Shown: positions 44,546-53,728 of the stretch, piece by piece | How the letters are laid out: each line of letters begins with the position of its first letter | Numbering within the stretch: position 1 is the first letter of the stretch | NCBI RefSeq assembly: GCF_001552615.1 | Contig: NZ_BCRN01000012.1 | Span: forward strand, 1-64,000 | Direction of reading: 5' to 3' | Length of the DNA stretch: 64,000 bases | Origin: Millisia brevis NBRC 105863 | Lineage (GTDB): Bacteria; Actinomycetota; Actinomycetes; Mycobacteriales; Mycobacteriaceae | Notes under the pieces: generated by a model | Databases searched by the model: none | What the model saw: the letters and a program-made list of their open reading frames with translations, nothing else | Told to the model about the DNA's origin: nothing | Position numbers and translations under genes: made by a program

Positions 44546-45771
44546 GGAGCGAACATCACCCAATCCGGCAACGCCCGTCGGAAGGCCGTGCGGGTATCCA
44601 GGTCATCGATGACACTCCACTGAATCGGTTCGGGCGAGAAATCCGCCTCCAGCTTGTTCTGTTCGAACCAGTTGATCAACCGAATGCCCGGATAGTTGGT
44701 GCGCACATTGTCCGAGAACACCTGCGACCACCAGGCCTGCTTGACCTCGAACTCGTTGTCGGTGGGCTCGCCGGCCGGGTTGTAGACCGCGGCGGTCTCC
44801 GAGATCGTCATCGGTTTGCCGGTCGCCTCGACGTATCGCTGGTAGAAGTCCGGCACGTCGTTCTGGTCGAGATACTCGTTGGAGTAGGTACCGATCATCT
44901 TGTCCTCGAACTTGTTCGACTCCGGAACCACATTCGGACCCCACGGGTAGACGTCGCCGAAGTGGTACAGCGACAGGCCGACCCAGTCGACGGCGTCGTC
45001 GCCCGGGTAGAACGGCGCGTACATGTCGTCCTTCTCGGTCAGCCGACCGTCGCCGTCGGTGTCGAGGGCGGCGAAGTCGGGCGTGCCGGGCCGCGCTTCG
45101 TAGTCACCACCCGAGAAGGGGTATCCCCCACCGTCGTTCGGCGACCAGACGATCGACGAGGCGGGCGCCGCGCGCACCGCGTTCGCGACGTCGCGGAAGG
45201 CGCGCACGTATTCGCCGGGCCGCTGCGCCCAGGGATACCAGCTGCCGTTCATCTCGTGGGCGAAGCGCACCATCACCGGCGCACCGATGTCGTTCCACCG
45301 GGTGAGGTCCGCGGTAAGCTGCGCCATCGTCTCGGGTGTCACGGTCTCGAGGCCGTCGTAGGGCTGCAGCGTGATGAACAGGATCGCGTTCTTGTCGGCG
45401 ACCTGGCGAGCCGAGGAGTCGACCGACAGGCGGCGTTCCTCGGTCAGCGGAAAGTCGACGAATTTTCCGTAGACGTAGGGGGATCGGCCGAACGCGTCCG
45501 AATAGCTCTGCGGGCTTTCGGTAACCCAGTCGACCTGCGCGCCGAAGAGCACATTGCCCGCGGGTACCGCCCCGAGCGCCAAGTCCTGCGCCGAGCCGGC
45601 CCGCATCGAGCTGATCCGGGGGCTGCCCCAGACCACCAGGCCGATCGCCAGAACGCAGCAGATCACGACGGCCAGCGAGATCACCATCGGGCGCCACTGG
45701 CGGTGGGGCGGCGGCAACACGTGCGGCGGCGGCCCGGGAGCCGACAGGGGACGTTCGGTGGTGATCGTCAC
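44542..45771 (-). CDS. GH26-like glycosidase, membrane anchored (second, with Ca-loop insert)
   Basis: 409 residues from GTG 45771, overlapping the upstream stop as GTGA. A Pro-rich cytoplasmic N-terminus and transmembrane helix (about 29-48) precede the barrel. Catalytic candidates are Glu173 in RFAHEMNGSWYPW and Glu325 in MTISETAAVY. Between them is an insert with DTDGDGRLTEKD (237-248), a Ca-binding loop of EF-hand or dockerin type that the first paralogue lacks. The pair therefore probably differ in specificity or regulation. It is the third gene of the GT2 operon. Confidence 0.85.
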   Translation of the reverse strand: MTITTERPLSAPGPPPHVLPPPHRQWRPMVISLAVVICCVLAIGLVVWGSPRISSMRAGSAQDLALGAVPAGNVLFGAQVDWVTESPQSYSDAFGRSPYVYGKFVDFPLTEERRLSVDSSARQVADKNAILFITLQPYDGLETVTPETMAQLTADLTRWNDIGAPVMVRFAHEMNGSWYPWAQRPGEYVRAFRDVANAVRAAPASSIVWSPNDGGGYPFSGGDYEARPGTPDFAALDTDGDGRLTEKDDMYAPFYPGDDAVDWVGLSLYHFGDVYPWGPNVVPESNKFEDKMIGTYSNEYLDQNDVPDFYQRYVEATGKPMTISETAAVYNPAGEPTDNEFEVKQAWWSQVFSDNVRTNYPGIRLINWFEQNKLEADFSPEPIQWSVIDDLDTRTAFRRALPDWVMFAP

Positions 45772-46256
45772 CGCGCGGCCTCCGCCGGCCGGTGCGCGCG
45801 CTGCCGGGTGCGCCGGGAAGCGAGCGACCGTCGAGCCGCCTCCACGTCGTGTCGGGGCGCCGATGCGCGTCGCTCGGTCAGGATCGCGCGCAGGATCAGT
45901 CGCAGGGCGAGCGAGCCGATCACGATCACCCCGACGGCGACCGCCATCGCCGGCATCGAACTCCCCAGGATGGGGGTCAGGAACATCGTCAACGGCATGC
46001 CGATATAGCCGACCGTCACCACCAGGGCGATCGTCCACATGCCGATCAATGCCGCCCGGCTCGCCCGCAACCGGGCGGGCTCCTCACCCGGTAGATCGAG
46101 GGCCTGCTCGGCCGGCAGATCGAGGGCCCGCTCGGCCGGCGCCGCGACGACCCGGTCGAGGACCTCGGTCGGCGACTCGTCGGCCGGGGCGGATCGACTC
46201 CCCGGCCGACTCGGGTAGTTCGGATTCTGTTGGGTGCGATCGAATGTGACGGACAT
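45768..46256 (-). CDS. Small two-helix membrane protein of the polysaccharide operon
   Basis: 162 residues from ATG 46256, 5 nt after the GT2 stop. A disordered N-terminus of about 60 residues, with an imperfect duplication ALDLPAEQALDLPGEEP, precedes two transmembrane helices (about 68-92 and 99-122). A strongly basic cytoplasmic tail (RRASAPRHDVEAARRSLASRRTR) ends the protein. It has no match I recognise. By position it could be an accessory subunit of the synthase, like the small partners of cellulose or mannan synthases. Confidence 0.75.
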   Translation of the reverse strand: MSVTFDRTQQNPNYPSRPGSRSAPADESPTEVLDRVVAAPAERALDLPAEQALDLPGEEPARLRASRAALIGMWTIALVVTVGYIGMPLTMFLTPILGSSMPAMAVAVGVIVIGSLALRLILRAILTERRASAPRHDVEAARRSLASRRTRQRAHRPAEAAR

Positions 46257-46261
46257 GGGGA

Positions 46262-47689
46262 TCACCTCGCGGTTGCGATGACGTCGGCGGACACGGTCTT
46301 CGGGGTCGGAATCCAGGCGACGCCCCGCTTGCCGCGCGCCCAGTCGACCAGGGCCATCAGGCCCGCACTGCTTTCCAGCACACCCGCGATCGGGGCGATC
46401 GCGACGGTGCGCGCGATCTCGAGTTCCCGGCGCGCCGAGGTCATATTCGCGTCGTTGACGTTGAGCCAGGCACCGAGCATCACGGTGCCCAACCACAGCG
46501 CACCGACGATCGTCATCCAGAGGGTCAGGATCGGCCCGAACGGGGCCGGCTCGCCGGAGACCAGGCTGTAGATCGCTATACCCAACATGATCGGCAGGAC
46601 GACCACCGACAGCGAGCCCACCAGCGCGCCCAGAGCAAAGGTCAACGCGCGCAGCCTCGTCCCCCACATGAACCGCTGCCGGGTCAGCCACGGCAGGGTC
46701 CGGAAGTCCGCGGAGTTGGCGGCCGCGGACAGTCCCTGCAGGACACCGAAGATCCAGCGGTGCCGCTGCCGGAAGGCGCTCTTGAACGAGAACGGCGGCT
46801 GCTCGAGCAGCACACATCCGTGCCAGCCGAAGATCTCCGAGCCGTACCGCAGGTAGTTGTTCATCCCGAAGACGAAGTCCTCGGCGATGAAGTAGTGGCC
46901 ATCGAGTTGGCCTATATCCCAACCGATCTCGTTCTCCAGCCGCTCCTCGACCACCAGGTTCGAGCCGTGCAGATGCAGCGGAACACCCTTCTCCATCACC
47001 ACCCGGCATTCGAAGCATCCGGCCGGACGATTGGCCTCCATCGACTTGCAGACCATGCTGGAGTTCTGATACTCGAGCGGGTAATAGATCGGCCCCTCGA
47101 GGATGCGCTTGTCGGTATCGGCGAGCACCTTGATCAGCTTGCGCAACTCGCCCGGCATCATCACGCTCTCCTCGTCGAAGTGCACGATGAATACCCGACC
47201 GGGAACGAAGTTCCACCCGGCCCGTCGCGATTCGACCGCGTAATGCAGGCCGCGCGCCTTCAATCCGGTACCCGCCGCAGTGCGGTAATCGGCCGGCACC
47301 ACCAGTCCGGTCACCCGGATCGGGGCACGCGCGAAGCGGGATTCGATCATCTCGACCTGCTCGCTCGACTCGGTGACCACCTCGATCGACAGCAACGGCG
47401 CGAAGGCCGGCGACTGTTCGACCAGGCGCAATACGCCGTTGATCCCCCGCAGAATCACCTCGGAGCTGCCCTCGCTCCCGCGAGTGGTGATCTGAATCTT
47501 CAGGTGCGGCGGATCCGAGGCCAGGATCTGCGCATCCGAATGCACACTGCGCGTGCGATATCGGTGCCAGCCGAAGACGAAGCTCTTCCAGTAGGACAGC
47601 AGTCGAATAGCGATCACGCTGACCAGGACCATCTGGACGAGACCGACAATCGCGATCGTCGTGCCCACCGAGTTCCCGAACGTACCCAT
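46262..47689 (-). CDS. Processive family-2 glycosyltransferase (polysaccharide synthase-like)
   Basis: 475 residues from ATG 47689; ATG 47722 is an alternative and neither has a strong ribosome site. One N-terminal membrane helix is followed by the catalytic domain, with FDEES (172-176, metal site), a catalytic AED at 269-271 (FIAEDF) and RQRHRW (307-312), the Q/RxxRW signature of processive synthases such as cellulose, hyaluronan and mannan synthases. Three or more C-terminal helices follow. It makes a polysaccharide from a nucleotide sugar and extrudes it. With the two GH26-like enzymes, a beta-mannan or mixed beta-glucan is the best guess. It heads a four-gene operon behind an AT-rich leader. 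Confidence 0.85.
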   Translation of the reverse strand: MGTFGNSVGTTIAIVGLVQMVLVSVIAIRLLSYWKSFVFGWHRYRTRSVHSDAQILASDPPHLKIQITTRGSEGSSEVILRGINGVLRLVEQSPAFAPLLSIEVVTESSEQVEMIESRFARAPIRVTGLVVPADYRTAAGTGLKARGLHYAVESRRAGWNFVPGRVFIVHFDEESVMMPGELRKLIKVLADTDKRILEGPIYYPLEYQNSSMVCKSMEANRPAGCFECRVVMEKGVPLHLHGSNLVVEERLENEIGWDIGQLDGHYFIAEDFVFGMNNYLRYGSEIFGWHGCVLLEQPPFSFKSAFRQRHRWIFGVLQGLSAAANSADFRTLPWLTRQRFMWGTRLRALTFALGALVGSLSVVVLPIMLGIAIYSLVSGEPAPFGPILTLWMTIVGALWLGTVMLGAWLNVNDANMTSARRELEIARTVAIAPIAGVLESSAGLMALVDWARGKRGVAWIPTPKTVSADVIATAR

Positions 47690-48157
47690 ACTCCGACAGC
47701 ACCCCCACCCAGTCGATGCCATATGTGACCGGCGGCAACGCAGCAGCGCTCGGAGCCATCATTCGGCCACGAACACACGCTGCGTCCTACAAACCGGTCC
47801 GAATCCCCCAACACCACGGACCGTAGATCATCTCGCCGAGATATGCCCATCCCTATAACAGAGAATAAGGGAAATGTGCTCCAGATCATGTCATGCCGAA
47901 TTTCGACGGCGAAATCGGCCGACCAGGCGATATTCCCGAGGGCAATAGCAGGCGTACCTGCACATATATCGGGGCGACGCCGCCTCGACACCTTCGGATA
48001 TCCGCCCGAACAATACGGGACTATTTGTTGATGCACATCTCGAAGGGTCGACAAAGCCCTCCGGTATCAACCCGAATTCCGGAGCGATAGCAGCCACTAA
48101 TAATTCGATAGATTGTTAGCGGCTATCTGATTCAGGCTTCAATAGCTACGAAATCTC
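47690..48157 (-). other. 468-bp AT-rich region upstream of the polysaccharide operon
   Basis: No credible gene. The GC content is clearly lower than the flanks, with TATAACAGAGAATAAGG near 47853-47870 and AATAATTCGATAGATTG near 48099-48115. It must hold the operon promoter and perhaps a long 5' leader. I found no match to the c-di-AMP, cobalamin or other riboswitch cores I know. Confidence 0.5.
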
Positions 48158-49996
48158 CTAGGAGCGGCGTCGGGAATCCACCGGATCGGAGGCCTCCAGG
48201 GCGGCGATCAAGGTGCGGGCATCGTGCGGCCCCTGATGCCGAATCCCGTTGAGGAAGAACGTGGGTGTCCCCAACGCGCCGCTCTCGTGCGCGCTTTCCA
48301 TGTCCGCCAGAATCCGCTCGCGCACCTCGTCGCTCACGACATCCCGATCGAAACGCTCCATATCGAGGCCGAGCTCCTCGGCGTACTCGCGCAGGTGCTC
48401 GGGATCGAGCCGCGCCTGGTTGGCGAACAGGATGTCGTGCATCGGCCAGAACTGCCCCTGCCGCGCCGCCGCCTCGGCCACCAGAGCCGCCTCGAATGCC
48501 TTGGGGTGCACATCCTCCAGCGGCAGATTGCGCACGACGTAGCGGATGCGGTCGCCGAAATGATCCTTCAGGTCGTGCCACATTCCGGTCGATCGCGCGC
48601 AGAAGGGGCACTCGAAGTCGAGGTACTCGACGACGGTGTAGGGAGCATCGTCCGGACCGTGGGTGTGGTCGTGATCGGGATCGATTGCCGGCGTCAATAC
48701 CGTCGGCAGGTCGGCGCTCGTCTCACCCCAACGGACCCGGGCTAGTTTGAAGATCAGCGCACCGAGCAAACCGGCGATGATCATCGCGAGCATCACGCCC
48801 ACGGTCGCCTCCTCGGCCTGTCGGCGGTCGGTGAACGCCAGGCCAATAATCAACAGCGACATGGTGAACCCGATGCCGGACAGGGCAGCACCACCGGCGA
48901 CGCTGCCGGGTCCGACACCGTCGGGCAGGCGCCCGAGGCCCATCCGAATCGCCGCCCAGGCGCCGAGTGCGATGCCGACGAACTTGCCGATCACCAGGCC
49001 CGCGACGACACCCCAGGTGATCGTCGATCCCAAGGACGCGCCCAGGCCGCCGCCGCGCAGATCGACCCCGGCGTTGGCCAAGGCAAAGATCGGCACGATC
49101 ACCAGGGATACCGGGCCGCGCAGCACATCGTGCAGGCGTTCGTTCACCGAGATCGAGCGCGACAAACCGCGGCGCGCGGTCCGGGCGACCGAGGCCTCCG
49201 GCGACTGCCAATAGTCCCGGAACAGATGTTGCGCGCGCACGACATCGGCGCGGTCGGTGGCGCTGGCCGGAACCAGCAGACCCGCCGCCATACCCGCCAG
49301 CGAGGGGTGCACCCCGGACAGCAACGTCGCGGCCCACAGCACGATGATCACCAAGACGTAGGGGCTCGAACGCCATTCGCTCGATCGGCCCAACAGCCAC
49401 AGCGCCGCCAGTGCGCCGAACGCGACCAGCAGCGGGGTGATCTGCAGATCCTCGGTGTAGATGATGCCGATGATCGCCACCGCGAGGAAGTCGTCGACGA
49501 CGGTGAGCGTCAACAGGAAGATCCGCAGCTGGTTGGACATCGACGGACCGACAAGGGCCAACATGCCGAGCAGGAAGGCGGTATCGGTGCCGACCACCGC
49601 ACCCCAGCCGTCCGGCGCGGTCGAACCGGCGATCGCCAGGTAGATCAGCGCGGGCAGCAGCACCCCGAACAGGCCCGCGATCAACGGAACCATCGCCCGG
49701 CGGCGGTCCCGGAGCGAGCCGATCGCCAACTCCTGGCGCACCTCGAGGCCGATGAGGAAGAAGAACACCACCATCAGGCCGTCGTTGACCCAGTGGTGCA
49801 GGTTCATATCGATGGAGAACGAGCCGATCGCGATCGACGCGTCGGTCTCCCACAGGTGGACATAGCTTTCCGACCACGGCGAGTTCGCCCAGATCAGCGC
49901 GATCACCGCCACGACCACCAGCAGCAGCGCGCTTCCCGATTCGCTGCGCAGCCGGTCGATCACCCGGTTGAGACTGCTCGACTCCGAGACATGCAT
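48158..49996 (-). CDS. nhaA: Na+/H+ antiporter NhaA fused to a DsbA-like thioredoxin domain
   Basis: 612 residues from ATG 49996, with AAGGGG 10 nt upstream. Residues about 15-425 are NhaA with 12 helices and the transport pair Asp168-Asp169 (LTVVDDFLAVAIIGI), plus IFALANAGV and the unwound-helix region GIGFTMSLLIIGLAF. A His/Asp-rich linker (DPDHDHTHGPDD, about 439-450) leads to a DsbA-type domain with CPFC at 463-466 (YLDFECPFCARST) and the cis-Pro region GTPTFFLNG. This NhaA-DsbA fusion is a recurring actinobacterial architecture. The thioredoxin domain's side of the membrane depends on the helix count. Role: sodium and pH homeostasis, possibly redox-gated. Confidence 0.93.
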   Translation of the reverse strand: MHVSESSSLNRVIDRLRSESGSALLLVVVAVIALIWANSPWSESYVHLWETDASIAIGSFSIDMNLHHWVNDGLMVVFFFLIGLEVRQELAIGSLRDRRRAMVPLIAGLFGVLLPALIYLAIAGSTAPDGWGAVVGTDTAFLLGMLALVGPSMSNQLRIFLLTLTVVDDFLAVAIIGIIYTEDLQITPLLVAFGALAALWLLGRSSEWRSSPYVLVIIVLWAATLLSGVHPSLAGMAAGLLVPASATDRADVVRAQHLFRDYWQSPEASVARTARRGLSRSISVNERLHDVLRGPVSLVIVPIFALANAGVDLRGGGLGASLGSTITWGVVAGLVIGKFVGIALGAWAAIRMGLGRLPDGVGPGSVAGGAALSGIGFTMSLLIIGLAFTDRRQAEEATVGVMLAMIIAGLLGALIFKLARVRWGETSADLPTVLTPAIDPDHDHTHGPDDAPYTVVEYLDFECPFCARSTGMWHDLKDHFGDRIRYVVRNLPLEDVHPKAFEAALVAEAAARQGQFWPMHDILFANQARLDPEHLREYAEELGLDMERFDRDVVSDEVRERILADMESAHESGALGTPTFFLNGIRHQGPHDARTLIAALEASDPVDSRRRS

Positions 49997-50217
49997 ACGT
50001 GTCCCCTTCGATCACCGACGAACCCGCAACCGCGATCCGGTCGCGCCACGGCAAGAATGCGGCGCCCCACCGATGCGGCGCCGGTCGTGTAACCCGAAAC
50101 CCGAGTGGAAGTATTTCCGGCGAGAAGATTACGGCAGAACCGGCATCCGGGATCGTCGATCGCGCGACCGGTCGAGCGGGCGTCGAGGAGCGCCCGCTCG
50201 CCGGGTTCATCGAAGGG

Positions 50218-51507
50218 CTATCGCTGTTCGCGCAGGGCGACCCGCAGCTCGTGCAGCGCGATCGCGACCGTGCGCGCCCGGACCGCGGCGCGATCGCCGG
50301 ACAGGTGCAGTTCGCGGTGCACGACGATCCCCGCCGGCGTGGCGATCGCCAGATGGACCGTGCCGACCGGCTTGTCCGGCGTGCCGCCGCCCGGTCCGGC
50401 GATCCCGGTGATCCCGATGCCGACGTCGGTGCCCACCGCCTCCCGCGCGCCCACGGCCAGCGCCTCTCCGACCTCACGGCTGACCGCACCGTGCGCGGCG
50501 ATCAACCCCGCCGGCACCCCGGCCAACGCCGTCTTGGCCTCGTTCGCATAGACCACCAGCCCGCCCTGCACATAGGCCGACGATCCGGCGCGGTTGGTCA
50601 ACCGGCCCGCGAGCAGGCCGCCGGTGCACGACTCGGCGGTGGCGACCGTCCAGCCGCGGTCGATCAGCAGCTGCGCCACCACGTCGTCGACCGTCGAGGC
50701 GTCGGTGCTGTAGACCAGGGGGCCGAAGTGCTCGAGCATCGTGCGCTCGAGCAGCCCGTACTGTTCGTCGACCTCCGGGTCGTCGGCCGGCATCCGGGTG
50801 ACGACCTCGAGTTCGCCGTCGCGCAGGCAGGTGCTGACCTCGAGCTGCGGCAGATCCGCCTCGATCGGACGCAGCGCGGCGGCGAGGTCGGCTTCGAGAG
50901 CACCCCAGATCCGGATGGTGCGCTCCTCGAGAGTCCCGGCGCGGTCGATGATGCGCCGCACCGCCTCGGCGGACCGCACCTGCGGCCACATCTCGCGCAG
51001 CTCGCGCGGTGGGCCGGGCAACACCACCACCGGCGCCCCGACCCGCCCCTCGGCCGGCGGAACGACCAGTCCGGGCGCGGTGCCGACCGGTTCGAGCACG
51101 GTGGCACCCTCGGGTACCAGGGCCTGCTTGCGCACGCCCTCCGCGCTCGCGGCCGGATCCGCGGTCAGCCGGTAGCGGCGCATCAGCGCCTCGACCGTGC
51201 GGGAGATGCGTTGTTCGAGTGCGGGATCGAGGAGCATCGGCCTGCCCTGCACCTCGGCGACCACCGCGGCGGTCAGGTCGTCGGCGGTCGGGCCCAGGCC
51301 GCCGGTGGTGATCACCAGGTCGTGGTCGGCGACCAGCTGGGTCACCACCTCGGCGAGGTCGCCCGGCCGGTCGCCGACCACCACGATGCGCCCGATGTCG
51401 ACGCCGAGCGCGAACAATTGCTCCGCCACCCAGGGCCCGTTCCGATCGGTTACCCGCCCGGTCAACACTTCGGTTCCGGTCACCACAACGCCCGCACGCA
51501 CAGCCAT
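50218..51507 (-). CDS. cinA: CinA, competence/damage-inducible protein (NMN deamidase domain)
   Basis: 429 residues from ATG 51507. The N-terminal molybdopterin-binding-like domain has VVTGTEVLTGRVTDRNGPW and ITTGGLGPTADDLT. The C-terminal CinA domain has VATAESCTGGLLAGRLT and GITGIAGPGGGTPDKPVGTVHLAI, the nicotinamide-nucleotide amidohydrolase active site. It salvages NMN to nicotinate mononucleotide. It lies 221 bp upstream of nhaA on the same strand, and diverges from the FrnE-like gene. Confidence 0.95.
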   Translation of the reverse strand: MAVRAGVVVTGTEVLTGRVTDRNGPWVAEQLFALGVDIGRIVVVGDRPGDLAEVVTQLVADHDLVITTGGLGPTADDLTAAVVAEVQGRPMLLDPALEQRISRTVEALMRRYRLTADPAASAEGVRKQALVPEGATVLEPVGTAPGLVVPPAEGRVGAPVVVLPGPPRELREMWPQVRSAEAVRRIIDRAGTLEERTIRIWGALEADLAAALRPIEADLPQLEVSTCLRDGELEVVTRMPADDPEVDEQYGLLERTMLEHFGPLVYSTDASTVDDVVAQLLIDRGWTVATAESCTGGLLAGRLTNRAGSSAYVQGGLVVYANEAKTALAGVPAGLIAAHGAVSREVGEALAVGAREAVGTDVGIGITGIAGPGGGTPDKPVGTVHLAIATPAGIVVHRELHLSGDRAAVRARTVAIALHELRVALREQR

Positions 51508-51678
51508 GCACTCACCGTAGAACCCGGCCGGCATCCGGTGCACAACACGGGTGAGAGCGCACGTTCGAGGAGCCATTGTCCTCGGCTCCGCTCTGTCGAA
51601 CGTCTTGTGCAATGACGCGACGACGAGGAGCCGTGCTCGACCGGGAACAACCTCGGGCAGGGGGTGGTTGACGGTTGT

Positions 51679-52383
51679 ATGCGCATCGATATCTGGTCCG
51701 ACGTGGTCTGCCCCTGGTGCTATATCGGCAAGCGGCGGCTCGAGTCCGCGCTGGCCGACTTCGACCATGCCGACGACGTCGAGGTGGTCTGGCACTCCTT
51801 CGAACTCGACCCGACCGCGCCGCACGAGCCGACCGAGTCGGTCGTCGAATCGTTGGGGCGCAAGTACGGCGGCGGTCCCGAGGGCGCGCGGCAGATGATC
51901 GCGCGCGTCGAGGCCCTCGCCGCGCAGGACGGCCTGGACTTCGACCAGCAGGACGCCCCGCACGTCAACACCCGTGACGCGCATCGGGTCCTGCACCTGG
52001 CGCTCGACGAACTCGGTCCGCAGGCGCAGGGTGCGCTCAAGGAGCGCCTGCTGGCCACCTACTTCTCCGAGCACGGCAACCCGGCCGACCGCGACACCCT
52101 GCGCGCGGCGGCCGTCGGCGTCGGACTCGATGCCGCGCGGGTCGACCAGGTGCTCGACGGCGATGCCTATACCGATCAGGTCGACGCCGATATCGCGCAG
52201 GCGCGCGCCTTCGGGGCGACCGGCGTGCCGTTCTACGTGATCGACAACAAGTACGGCATCTCCGGCGCGCAGTCGACCGAGGTGTTCTCCGACGTGCTCG
52301 GCCGCGCCTGGCAGGAGTCGCACCTGCCGGTCACCCTGGTCGGTCAGGGTCCGGCGGAGGCCTGCGGCCCCGACGGCTGCTGA
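51679..52383 (+). CDS. FrnE-like DsbA-family oxidoreductase
   Basis: 234 residues from ATG 51679; a longer frame from 51664 adds only five residues. It has an N-terminal thioredoxin fold with CPWC at 11-14 (IWSDVVCPWCYIGKRR), an all-helical insert, and the return to the fold at GATGVPFYVIDNKYGISGAQ with the cis-Pro. FrnE/2-hydroxychromene-carboxylate-isomerase-like members act as thiol oxidoreductases in the cytoplasm; there is no signal peptide. The C-terminus ends in ACGPDGC, an extra Cys pair. It stands alone, divergent from cinA. Confidence 0.9.
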   Translation: MRIDIWSDVVCPWCYIGKRRLESALADFDHADDVEVVWHSFELDPTAPHEPTESVVESLGRKYGGGPEGARQMIARVEALAAQDGLDFDQQDAPHVNTRDAHRVLHLALDELGPQAQGALKERLLATYFSEHGNPADRDTLRAAAVGVGLDAARVDQVLDGDAYTDQVDADIAQARAFGATGVPFYVIDNKYGISGAQSTEVFSDVLGRAWQESHLPVTLVGQGPAEACGPDGC

Positions 52384-52500
52384 CTCTCCGCAGAGCTCCT
52401 ACTTCCGGGAGTCGCCGCTGCTCCCGGACGCCGCTGCTACTCCCGGGCGCCGCTGCGACATCTCGGCTCCGCTGATACGTCGTCCGCTGCTGCTACACAG

Positions 52501-52560
52501 CGGCCCGCTGCGAGGGGTGCGCGACAACTATTGTCGCCGCCTCCTCGAGCGGGCCGTTTT
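52501..52560 (+). terminator. Terminator after the FrnE-like gene
   Basis: Long imperfect hairpin: outer CGGCCCGCT / AGCGGGCCG stem, inner GCGACAA / TTGTCGC stem, followed by TTTTA. It ends 118 nt after the FrnE-like stop and insulates the next operon. Confidence 0.75.
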
Positions 52561-52678
52561 ATGGCAGCTCCCCGCATCATTGATCCCGCTGCACCCCTTC
52601 TCGCCATCACCATCGCTCCGCGCCGCCACTCTTTCCTCCCCGCATCCGCTCTCCCCCTCGCATCAGTGCAATGTCACA

Positions 52679-52687
52679 TGCTATAAA
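52679..52687 (+). promoter_or_regulatory. Extended -10 promoter of the hydroxyproline operon
   Basis: TGCTATAAA (TG-n-TATAAA) lies 28 nt before the first gene's ATG; no strong -35 is visible. The preceding AATGTCACATG may belong to a regulator site. Confidence 0.5.
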
Positions 52688-52714
52688 GGTGCTACCCGGT
52701 ATCGAGGAGACCCC

Positions 52715-53617
52715 ATGAGCGAGCGCGCGGCCTGGCACGGCGTCTACACCGCGACGACCCTGCCCTTCAACGACGACTACTCCATCAACTACGACGCCTT
52801 CGCCGAGCACGTGGCGTGGCTGGCGGCCGCCGGCACCCACGGCGTCGCGGTCAACGGCTCGCTCGGCGAGTACCAGACCCTCAGCGACGAGGAGCGGGCC
52901 CGCGTGGTGACCACCGCGATCGAGGCGGCACCCGAGGGCTTCGGCGTGATGGCCGGCGGCGCCGCCTACGGCACGCTGCAGTCGGTCCGCTGGATCGAGC
53001 AGGCCGCCGAGGCCGGCGCGGGATCGGTACTGCTGTTGCCGCCCAATGCCTATCGCGCAGACCGGTCCGATGTGCTGGCCCACTACCGCGCGGCCGCGCA
53101 GGTCGGGCTGCCGATCGTCGCCTACAACAACCCGTACGACACCCGCGTCGACCTGACCCCGGATCTGCTGGCCGAGCTGCACGCGGCCGGCTCGATCGTC
53201 GCGATCAAGGAGTTCTCCGGCGACCCGCGGCGCGCCTACGAGATCGCCGAGCTGGCACCCGATCTCGACCTGCTGATCGGCGCGGATGATGTGCTGCTCG
53301 AGCTCGGCATCGCCGGCGCCGTCGGCTGGGTCGCGGGCTACCCCAACGCCTTCCCGACCACCTGCCTCGAGCTGTACAACCTCGTGACCTCGGGCAGCGG
53401 CGCCGACCTGGAGAAGGCGCTGCCGCTCTACCGCAGCCTGCACAAGCTGCTGCGGTGGGATTCGAAGACCGAGTTCGTCCACGCGATCAAGCTCTCCCAG
53501 GACGTCGTCGGGCGCACCGGCGGCATCTGCCGCCCGCCGCGTCAGCCGTTGCCGTCCCATATCCACGACCGCGTGGTCGCGGACACCAAGGACGCGATCG
53601 CGCTCGGCTACTCCTGA
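52715..53617 (+). CDS. 1-pyrroline-4-hydroxy-2-carboxylate deaminase (DapA family)
   Basis: 300 residues from ATG 52715, with GAGGAG upstream. A DHDPS/NAL-fold aldolase with Schiff-base Lys165 (AIKEFSGD) and Tyr137 (VAYNNP). NGSLGEYQTLS near 47-57 takes the place of the usual GTTGE loop. In this operon the expected reaction is deamination and dehydration of the cyclic imine from D-hydroxyproline to alpha-ketoglutarate semialdehyde (LhpC-type). The assignment comes from family plus context, because the DapA fold alone serves many reactions. It is the first gene of a six-gene operon. Confidence 0.85.
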   Translation: MSERAAWHGVYTATTLPFNDDYSINYDAFAEHVAWLAAAGTHGVAVNGSLGEYQTLSDEERARVVTTAIEAAPEGFGVMAGGAAYGTLQSVRWIEQAAEAGAGSVLLLPPNAYRADRSDVLAHYRAAAQVGLPIVAYNNPYDTRVDLTPDLLAELHAAGSIVAIKEFSGDPRRAYEIAELAPDLDLLIGADDVLLELGIAGAVGWVAGYPNAFPTTCLELYNLVTSGSGADLEKALPLYRSLHKLLRWDSKTEFVHAIKLSQDVVGRTGGICRPPRQPLPSHIHDRVVADTKDAIALGYS

Positions 53618-53622
53618 GCGCC

Positions 53623-53659
53623 CGGCCCGTTGTCCGCATTTCCGGCGGGGAACGGGCCG
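53623..53659 (+). repeat. Inverted repeat between operon genes 1 and 2
   Basis: 9-bp arms CGGCCCGTT / AACGGGCCG just after the deaminase stop and no T-run. It may stabilise the upstream mRNA end or give partial termination. Confidence 0.5.
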
Positions 53660-53728
53660 TCGTGGTACCCCGGAACGTGACACCCCAACGGTTGATCCCG
53701 CGCGCGATCGCGGGCGGAAGGACCCGAC

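Larger units (their letters stand above)
52384..52714 (+). other. 331-bp region before the hydroxyproline operon
   Basis: No gene seen. The left part has direct repeats of GCCGCTGCT type; a large terminator hairpin lies at 52501-52560. The right part is a C-rich tract followed by the operon promoter. Confidence 0.5.

Noticed and set aside
47614-48054. A 146-codon minus-strand frame overlapping the start of the GT2 gene
   Set aside because: It is Ser/Arg/Trp rich with no domain, no ribosome site, and lies across the AT-rich region.
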